Positions 30,465-39,400 of a stretch of DNA of 64,000 nt are shown in pieces (within the stretch, counting starts at the first letter, position 1; each line of letters starts with the position of its first letter). The stretch is from Gammaproteobacteria bacterium (GTDB lineage Bacteria; Pseudomonadota; Gammaproteobacteria; JAJFKO01). The translations under genes were made by a program, and so were the position numbers. The stretch covers positions 16,061 through 80,060 of the forward strand of contig JANQRR010000024.1 in NCBI GenBank assembly GCA_028284465.1. Direction: 5' to 3'. The notes under the pieces were generated by a model. That model was not told the origin of the DNA, made no database searches, and saw only the letters and a program-made list of their open reading frames with translations.

Positions 30465-32303
30465 ATGACTAAAGCAACGACGAAAAAAACCATGCAACGC
30501 AAACATGTTAACATTCGCTTTGCTGGCGACTCTGGCGATGGCATGCAATTAATGGGAACCTTGTTTGCCAATGCTAGTGCAATTAAAACCAATGATTTAT
30601 TTAATTTTGCGGATTATCCCGCAGAAATTCGCGCACCTGCGGGTACTGTGCATGGAGTTTCTGGTTATCAATTAAGTTTTGCCGATCATAAAATTTATAC
30701 CCCAGGTGATAAAATTGATGTGTTAGTAGCAATGAATCCTGCTGCTTTAAAAACAAATTTAGCTGATTTAATTGAACACGGCACTATTATTTATAATGCT
30801 GATAATTTTACTGAACGTGATTTAACTAAAGCAGGTTATGCAGAAAACCCGCTTAGCAATGCTGATTTACTCAAGCATCGCTTATTCGCCATTCCAATGA
30901 ATGAATTAACGTTAGCTGCAGTTAAAGATTTAAACTTAAGTCAATCGCAAGCAAAAAAATGTAAAAATATGCTAGCGTTAGGCATTGTAACATGGATCTT
31001 TGATCGTCCTTTGCAACCGCTTGTTGAATGGGTGCAACAAAAATTCCACGCTGATGAGCAATTAGCAACAGCAAATGTTACTGCGTTAGAAACCGGTTAT
31101 AATTATGCGCTTGCAACAGATTTGTTTACCGAACAATACACCGTAAACAAAGCTGATCTAGCGCCAGGTGTTTATCGCAAAGTGACTGGCAACCAAGCAT
31201 TAGCATTAGGCTGCGTGGTCGCAGCACAATTATCACAACAACCGGTGTTAATGGCGGGTTATCCAATCACTCCAGCTTCTACTGTGCTGCATGAACTTGC
31301 TCAATATAAACAATATAATGTTACAACATTTCAAGCAGAAGATGAGATCAGTGCTATTTGTGCAGCGATCGGTGCCGCATATGGTGGTAGTTTAGCCGCA
31401 ACCGTAACTAGCGGCCCTGGGCTCGATTTAAAAACTGAAAGTTTAGGTTTAGCGGTAATGAGTGAATTACCGTTAGTAACGATGGTGATCCAACGCGCGG
31501 GGCCGTCAACTGGCATGCCGACTAAAAGTGAACAAACTGATCTGCTTGCGGTAGTGTATGGGCGCCATGGCGAATGCCCAATTCCTATTTTAGCACCAGC
31601 AACCCCACATGATTGCTTTGCTATTACCTTAGAAGCATTTCGACTAGCAATAAAATATATGACGCCAGTCATTATTTTAAGTGATGGCTATCTAGCAACT
31701 GGTGCCGATGCTTGGCGCTTGCCGGATGTTAAGAGTTTGCCGGATCTAAAGCCGCAATTTTGTGATAAACCGACAACGAATTTTACGCCGTATCAACGTG
31801 ATCCACACACCTTAGCGCGGCCGTGGGTGATCCCTGGCACGCCAGGTTTAGAACATCGGATCGGCAGCTTAGAAAAACACAACAATAGTGGCAACATTAG
31901 TTATGAACCACAAAACCATCATGAGATGGTAAACCTGCGGCAACAAAAAATTAATGGCATTGCTAACGACTTACCGCCGTTAACATTATTAGGTAAAGAT
32001 AGTGGTGATATTTTAGTGATCGCATGGGGCAGCACGTATGGCGCGGTGACCACTGCTGTCACCGAATTACAACAAACTGGCATGAAAGTTTCAGCACTGC
32101 ATTTACGTTATCTTTATCCATTACAAAAAGATTTAGCCGCAATTTGCAAACGTTTCAACAAAATTTTTATTCCTGAACTTAACAGTGGGCAATTACATCG
32201 TTTATTACGCATGGAATTATTCATCGACAGTATCCCTTATAATCAAATTACCGGTAAACCATTCTCAATTGCCGAACTTAAACAAAGGATCACTGAATTA
32301 TGA
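30465..32303 (+). CDS. korA: 2-oxoacid:ferredoxin oxidoreductase, fused gamma-alpha subunit
   Basis: A 612-residue protein joining the gamma domain (residues about 15-200; GDSGDGMQLMGTLFA, FADYPAEIRAPAGT) to the alpha (pyrimidine-binding) domain (about 215-612; MAGYPITPASTVLHEL, FQAEDEISAICAAIGAAYGG, TSGPGLDLKTESLGLA). This is the KorA layout of two-subunit 2-oxoglutarate synthases, which decarboxylate a 2-oxoacid to acyl-CoA and reduce ferredoxin. The Glu in QAEDE contacts thiamine diphosphate. The stop overlaps korB by four bases. Confidence 0.9.
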   Translation: MTKATTKKTMQRKHVNIRFAGDSGDGMQLMGTLFANASAIKTNDLFNFADYPAEIRAPAGTVHGVSGYQLSFADHKIYTPGDKIDVLVAMNPAALKTNLADLIEHGTIIYNADNFTERDLTKAGYAENPLSNADLLKHRLFAIPMNELTLAAVKDLNLSQSQAKKCKNMLALGIVTWIFDRPLQPLVEWVQQKFHADEQLATANVTALETGYNYALATDLFTEQYTVNKADLAPGVYRKVTGNQALALGCVVAAQLSQQPVLMAGYPITPASTVLHELAQYKQYNVTTFQAEDEISAICAAIGAAYGGSLAATVTSGPGLDLKTESLGLAVMSELPLVTMVIQRAGPSTGMPTKSEQTDLLAVVYGRHGECPIPILAPATPHDCFAITLEAFRLAIKYMTPVIILSDGYLATGADAWRLPDVKSLPDLKPQFCDKPTTNFTPYQRDPHTLARPWVIPGTPGLEHRIGSLEKHNNSGNISYEPQNHHEMVNLRQQKINGIANDLPPLTLLGKDSGDILVIAWGSTYGAVTTAVTELQQTGMKVSALHLRYLYPLQKDLAAICKRFNKIFIPELNSGQLHRLLRMELFIDSIPYNQITGKPFSIAELKQRITEL

Positions 32304-33295
32304 AAACTTCACCCTTTGCTACTGATCAAGATGTTCGTTGGTGCCCTGGGTGTGGCGATTATGCTATCTTAGCTAACATGTTAAAAGTACTGCCGACTTT
32401 AGGCATTGCTCGCGAAAACCTCGTGTTTATCTCTGGCATTGGTTGCGCCAGCCGTTTTCCTTATTATGTGAACACTTATGGTTTTCACACCATTCATGGA
32501 CGTGCACCCGCGATTGCGACAGGTTTAAAATTAACGCGCCCGGAATTATCAGTGTGGGTGGTAACGGGCGATGGTGATGGCTTAAGTATTGGCGCTAATC
32601 ATTTAATTCATTTGTTGCGACGTAATTTAGATATTAAAATTTTATTGTTTAACAACCAAATTTATGGCTTAACTAAAGGCCAATATTCACCAACCTCCGC
32701 ACAAGGTATCGTGACTAAAACATCGCCTCAAGGTTCCGTAGAACGCCCTCTTAATGCTACTGCCCTAGCATTAACAGCAGGTGCTACGTTTGTTGCGCGT
32801 TGTTTTGATATCGATGGTGCTGGTTTACAAAACATTATTAAAGCTGCAGCCAAACATCGCGGCAGCGCTTTTATTGAAATTTTACAAAATTGTAATGTGT
32901 TTAATGATAAAACCTTTGTGCATTTAAGTGATCGCCAAGTGCGTGCTGATCGCACACTGTGGTTAACTGCAGGCGAACCAATGTTATACGGTAAAGATAA
33001 AAATAAAGGTTTAATGTTACAAAATAATAAATTTAGTGAACTTACTGTTGCAGCTCCACAAGATGTTAAAAAGCTATTAGTGCATCAACCTGAACTGCCT
33101 GATCCACACTTAGCTTTGCACTTAAGCCAGCTCGATTGGCCAGACTATCCTGTGGCGATGGGAATTTTACGACAAGTTGATCTGCCAACCTATGAAGATC
33201 TAATTGCCCAGCGCGCTCAACAAACACGCGATGATCACCCACCAAAAGATCTTACCAGCTTATTAAAAGCCGGCACATCTTGGATTGTTAAATAA
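32300..33295 (+). CDS. korB: 2-oxoacid:ferredoxin oxidoreductase, beta subunit
   Basis: A 331-residue partner of KorA. The [4Fe-4S] ligands are Cys15 and Cys18 in RWCPGCGD, Cys49 in SGIGCASR, and a later Cys in ILQNCNVFND. The thiamine-diphosphate motif runs from VVTGDGDGLSIGANHLIH to LLFNNQIYGLTKGQ. With KorA it probably oxidises 2-oxoglutarate; pyruvate is a possible alternative. Its presence in a genome with apparently aerobic traits (ThiO) is notable but known in many Legionellales and other aerobes. No ferredoxin gene is adjacent. Confidence 0.9.
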   Translation: MKTSPFATDQDVRWCPGCGDYAILANMLKVLPTLGIARENLVFISGIGCASRFPYYVNTYGFHTIHGRAPAIATGLKLTRPELSVWVVTGDGDGLSIGANHLIHLLRRNLDIKILLFNNQIYGLTKGQYSPTSAQGIVTKTSPQGSVERPLNATALALTAGATFVARCFDIDGAGLQNIIKAAAKHRGSAFIEILQNCNVFNDKTFVHLSDRQVRADRTLWLTAGEPMLYGKDKNKGLMLQNNKFSELTVAAPQDVKKLLVHQPELPDPHLALHLSQLDWPDYPVAMGILRQVDLPTYEDLIAQRAQQTRDDHPPKDLTSLLKAGTSWIVK

Positions 33296-33352
33296 ACACA
33301 ACGTTGTGTGAATCCATGTATGTCATTGCGAGATGCATAACAATGAGTAATA

Positions 33353-33443
33353 CGTCATTGCGAGGAGTGCAACGACGAAGCAATCCAGGAATTCTATTAT
33401 TAAGTTACTGGATTGCTTCGTCGTTGCACTCCTCGCAATGACG
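33353..33443. repeat. Perfect 36-bp REP hairpin
   Basis: Left arm 33353-33388 and right arm 33408-33443 are exact reverse complements over 36 bases with a 19-base loop; ends are CGTCATTGCGAGG and CGAAGCAATCCAG. It lies between convergent korB and the giant gene and could terminate both. A degenerate piece (GTCATTGCGAGATGC) precedes it at about 33322. It is the most perfect full palindrome of the family in this window. Confidence 0.92.
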
Positions 33444-33465
33444 GGAGTTTTGGGTTTCTTCCACA

Positions 33466-36400
33466 CTATCGGGTAGCTTGCGGCGCTCTAGACGGCTCAG
33501 GAATTTGCACTGTTACCCCATAATTATTATCAATATCAAACATAAATTTATGATGCGCATTTGATAATTTACGTGCATGCAAAATGTCAAAATCCACAGT
33601 TAATTGCCGTTTTTCATTATCATAAGAGAACCTAAAATTAAATCCTCCAATGGTAGCTAAGCTATTACGGATCTGCGAAGTCACATGATATAGCGCAAAC
33701 TTTTGATCTGCTGGTACATCAGTAAAAACATTACTATATAAATGTTTATTTGGTAGTGAGTAATCTGGCCAAAAAACGTAACTTTTTGGCGCTGCAGGCA
33801 CTTGAATGCTTTTTGCCATTTTACGTAATCGATCATACAAAGCTGCTTGCTTATACTGAGCTTTACCTGCTCGCATTGCTAAGAAATGTAAATATTTAAG
33901 GTTCTTACGCAAATACGTTATGCTGGTGCGTTCTTTATCATAATCTGGATGATGCACAATTTTATCTAAATAATACATTGCTTGATTGAGTTTCGTTTTA
34001 TCGTCTGTGTTTGTATCACTTAGTTTAGTTATTAATTCATCTAGTAGACCACCAATTTCCGTAAGGCCATTGGTTTCAGTAAAAATACGGCGCTTAATTT
34101 CAGCTTGAGCAAATACCTTAGCATATTTTAGTTCATTAGTGACAACCTCTACCAGCTTATCGTGCGGGCAAAGTGATAATGACACACTCTTAAGATCTTG
34201 GAGTAGATCACGATAACGACTCAACACTTTACGCGTTCGTTTCAAGAACCGTTGTTCAGTCCTAACATCATTGTTAATGGTTGCAATCATAGAAATATTT
34301 ATACTGCCAATAAGGTTAGCTACATTTTTAGTGTTCTCTTGATTTTCAAGATCACCTAACAATTTTAAAAGTCGGCTGGCAGCATGAACTCTATCATTAG
34401 CAACCCATTTAAGCCAACTGTGACGTTTATACGCTTTAATTAATTGCTTAGCAAGTTCAAATGCTTTATTAGTCGCTTGTTGCTTGTTATCTTCTTGGTA
34501 TTTACGCAACTGGCGCAAACTTTTCTTATCTGCTGCTGAGCGCCCTAACTCTTGACTATAATAACGTAAAAAAGTCGTTCTTTCGCGGGATAACGTACCA
34601 GTTAACAACTTGTAACCATCAATCCAACCATCATTTCTATCGACTTTAGTTGGTTTTTTAACTTTAATTTTACGTGATCCTATTTTTTCACGCAGCTTAA
34701 ATGGCGCATTTAATTCTTGCGGTAATGTTTCAGTACCAGCAAGGATTCTTAGTTGCATTCTATAGCGATTCATTCCTCGGCTAACAAACTCAATAAATTC
34801 ATTAGTACGACGATTCAAACGCTGAGCAGGCTCTAAGGGATTGTTTTGATCAGTTACCTGATCTACAAAATCAACATTACTGCTATTAATATCAGCCCAT
34901 TTTTTACTGAACTCAGCTAACGCTTTAGCCTGTAACTTTAGAATATCATCAGCTTTAACTGCTAATCTTTCGTTTTCGTCTGCACTAAATTTTGAATACC
35001 ATAAAAGAAATTCTTCTTGAACATAGTGTAGAATATCTTCTCGACGTTGATTTTGTTCTCTTGCTTTAGCACTATGATCATCTAATGCTTGCTGGATCGT
35101 CTGTACCGATCGAGCTTTTGCCTGATCTTTTTGCGATACCAAATCAACGCTGTATTTTTGCTTAACAGGCTCTGTCAATACATATCGCTTTGCATTACCT
35201 GGCTTACCATTACGTGCAGTACGACCTTTGCGTTGATCTTCGCCACGTTTGTTAACAAGGCCAATACTTGCAACCCATAAACCTTTTGCTTGGCCTTTTT
35301 CTCCCTGCATTCGTATATCTGTGCCACGCCCGCTTACAGTTGAAATTGTTATTTGATGATCTTTACCTGCTTCACCATCAATAGTTTCACGATCACCAAT
35401 ATTTAACGCTGTTAATAGTTGAATTGAATTTTTCTTTTGCTCATAGCCCATATCTTGATACCACCAATGATATAAGCTTTGCTGCTTAAGTGCTGCCTTT
35501 AGAGCCTCTGCATCTTTGATATCTTGGCAAATTATTAATACTGGCTCACCAGAAAGTTGACCAATTTGCTTCGCTAATTTTTCAGCAAGTTCATCAATGT
35601 TTGTTATATATTCATCATCTAAATCTTGGCGTTGACGTGGCTTGTGTGGTGGAATTTTATAAACATCCATAGCAAACTTTGCTCTAAGCTCAGCACATTC
35701 TTTAAAAGAACCTGGTGTGCCTGTCGCGCCAAGAATTCGTCCACGTGTATTTAAATATGGATTAAGAAACGTGGCGCTATTGTCACTCATTATTGCGACT
35801 CGTTCTGGCTCCATAGCATAAGTGCTATCTTCACCTGCTGATTGTGAACTATTCTTACGTGCATGCAGTAATTGATGTACCCCATAACTCCATCGAGCTT
35901 CAGGTCTTGGACGTTTGTTGGTTTCATCTAAAACAACAGCTCTTTTAACTCCATCATCATCATTTGCTACAATATAATTTTTATTTTCCTGAAGTGATTT
36001 TGCCACTTTGGCAGATTTGATCCATTGATTCAATTGTTCTGCAATGCCATGTTCGGCTAAACGTTGTTTTTCCTTAGCAAGGCTAGCGTGGTTATTAAGG
36101 AACCGCAACAATGCTTTAATTTCTTGGACAATCGTTGGTTTTTCAATTCCCTGGAAGAATTCATCGAGTTCTTGCTGATATTCTGCCGCAATTTGGTCTT
36201 TAGCAAGATAATCAACAAAAACATTAACCAATGGATAAATCCAAGCATCACGATTTTTATCAGGATCTAAATTGTTATCATGGCTACGTGATAAAATAAA
36301 TAATGATGTATTATCCAATAAAGCAGCGTCAGCCTCATCTAAGATAAGACTCAATGGTGTTGAACTTGTACCAATTTCAGGTGATTCTATGCGCTTGCGA

Positions 36401-39400
36401 GCTCGAAATAATGCTAACCCTGGGACAGAAGCATAATGGATCTCACCATTGTGATAATCTTTAAGTGGTGATGCTTCAGTAATTTTAGTAGCTTTAGCAC
36501 CGATGTAATTGTAGAAATCTGCAAAGCTATTTAAATCACGCTGGGCTAAGTCGCCTGCTGCCGAACAAACATCGACTGTATGACCTTCACACCATAGTAA
36601 AGCTGCTTGCAATGCACAAACGAAACTCTTACCTTGCCCAGTATCAATACCTGCGACCAGATTGCCACCATGGTTTAAAGTAAATAATACACTTGCTAAC
36701 TGAGTATCACGAACATCGATTTTATTGCTTTGTTTCGACGTTCGATAGATCACAACGCGAAGATACGCTAATGCTAAAATGCGAGCAGCTTGTTTACATT
36801 GTGCTGGATCAGTAATTTGATCTAATTGTTGTGCAACATAATGAGCCGGGTTATTTTCACCAATGGCGTTTAAATCAACTTCCTCGTCTTGTAAAATTTT
36901 TCGACATAAAGCTACGCCTTCACGAATTTGCACATCTGATAAAGCTTTAATATCTTTGCCATAGTTGTAAATATTGGCAACTTGCGTGCTGAGTTCTTCT
37001 GCTGCCTCTCCATCTAGATAACCTTGCGATACAGGCTCATAAATCTGTTGCAATCTTAGTTGCAAAGTCTCGCGCTCACCTTCCTCATAGACATCTTTAA
37101 ATGTTTGATCGTCTTCGCCAAATGGATACGTATGGAAATGTTTGATAATTTCATCAATATCTTTTTTCTCATTTAACAATTCTTGCAATTTAGCTTTATT
37201 TGGATAAGGTCGATGCTGATATAGTTGTGCAATTCTTTCTAGTCTATCCGTTGGGTTGCTTAGAAAGTTTAACCTAAATAAATGTAACCCTAACTCAGCA
37301 ACATTCGTTTCTATTTTATCCGCAACTAAACTTGTAACGATTGTTACGATAGGTTTTAGTTTTTCGCTTTTTAAGGGTATAAACCAAAGAATCAACTCTT
37401 GAAAACCATCAAAGTCAAGTTCTTTTGCTAAAATTGATAATTTCTCAGTATTATCCAGTTTTTCCTGTAAGTTAGACAATTGCTCGAAAACAGTTCGAAT
37501 TGTTTTAGCATTCACATCATCCGACTGATTAATCTTATCTATTATGATAGCAAATAAAGTTAAATTATTTTGCTTCAAGGCTGCCATATTATTTAATAAT
37601 TTTTCTTCTACTTGATATAAATTATTTTTCTTAACAAGCAGCAACAAGTTTGCTTTATCTTTTAAGTTAAATCGATTGTCACTGATAAGATTTTTTGCTG
37701 ATGACAATAGTTCAGTTTGCTCATCATAATTTTTATCTAAAAAGCCATCAGCTATTATTTCGATAAATTTACTCAAACCTTGGCCTTGATTGTTTTTAAA
37801 TGCTTGCAACAAATTTTTAAGCGTGTGACGGCGTTGAATGAATTGTTGCAGCTGCTGTAATTCTTCTGTAGGTTTGGTGCTTTTGCCTTTTGGATCACTA
37901 ACTGTCTTTTTTAACTTATGATGATTATTTAAATAATGTTCAATCACACCATTCATAGCTTGTTTGGCTGGCTCTGTTATTGCAAGATCAGCCAACATTC
38001 CAACGGTTTGTTTGCTACAGACACTTACTAATCTAGGGCCTATAAGAGCAATTAACAAAGGAGGAAATTCTCTAGATTGACTGACAAAATTTTCTACTAA
38101 TGAATCAATTGTAACTGTGGCATTTGCAGCTTTTAATTGTTCGATCATGCTATTAATGTCATGGCCTTCTGGTACAATTTTTCCTATAATGCCAGATAAC
38201 ATTGAACTGCTTCGCAAAGATTCTAACAAAGCAATAACTTCATTACGACAGTCTACCTTAACTTCATCATAATCAGGCACATTGAATTTAACATCTTTAA
38301 CATGTGTGCGAATTAACTGTCGATAATTTTCTGAGTTAAGTGATCCTGAAGAACTTTTTAGGTCTTTAATAATTTTTGAAATATTATCCCAAGTCAGCAA
38401 AGAACCATTTACATTGATTTGACATAATGCTTTCACTAATAATTGCGCGTGCTCTTCAGGCAATTTGGCAAATAAATTTGAAATGTTTTCAAGTTTTTGT
38501 AACCGTGCAATAACTGGAATTAATTGATAATAATCACTATCAACTTCATCAATAATTTTTAAAAACTCTTGCCATGATATCCTGGCTCCACGTAATCCTA
38601 ATGCTTCAATTGCTGAAATCCCATCTTGCCCAGCTTCATCTAAATAACGCAAGATACCTTTATTCAAAGCTTCAATCTCTTCTGGCATCATTTTAAGACG
38701 CAGATAATATCGAGAAACTGCAACTAGCTGTAACAAAGTTGGTTTACGATCCTTCTGGCAAAAAGCTTGGAGATAACTTAAATAATTGTTGATATTTTCT
38801 TCTACGCCGTCAAATTCATTTATACCGTCAATTAATTGCTGAATATATTTTTCAGGATCTACTTTAAATGCTCTTAAACCTGTTGTGCTAACGGCTAATA
38901 TTGACAACAGTTGCTGTTTTTGTGTTTGAGTTAACGCTGGCTGGGCTTGTATCTTGGTATATATTTCTCTGTAATAATGAAATGGCAATAAATAACGTTG
39001 TGTGCCGAGATAACGGAAAAAGCTTCGTTTAAATTTATCTGCATCATTGCCTTTTGCGTATTCGACAAGCAGATCCGCATTAACCTTATACGAAAATGGT
39101 TCATTTGTTTCGGCATGCTCTGGTTTTAATTCCATTTCGGCACAAACAAATTGAAACCCATCATATCTAACAGCATAAAAAGCTGCTTCTCTTGCCAGAG
39201 AAACGCCATTCATATTATATAATTGTTCTTTAGGATCAGCTGAATTTTTTAAAATCCATAATAGTCTATCTAGAGAAACATGCATGTTATGCACTTCTTC
39301 TAATTCACATGGCAAAGGTAGTTGAATGCTAGGATCGATTTTTTTAAGTTCTTCACAAAAATAATGAAAAGCTTCAACCATTTCGGTGAAATGTGATTTA

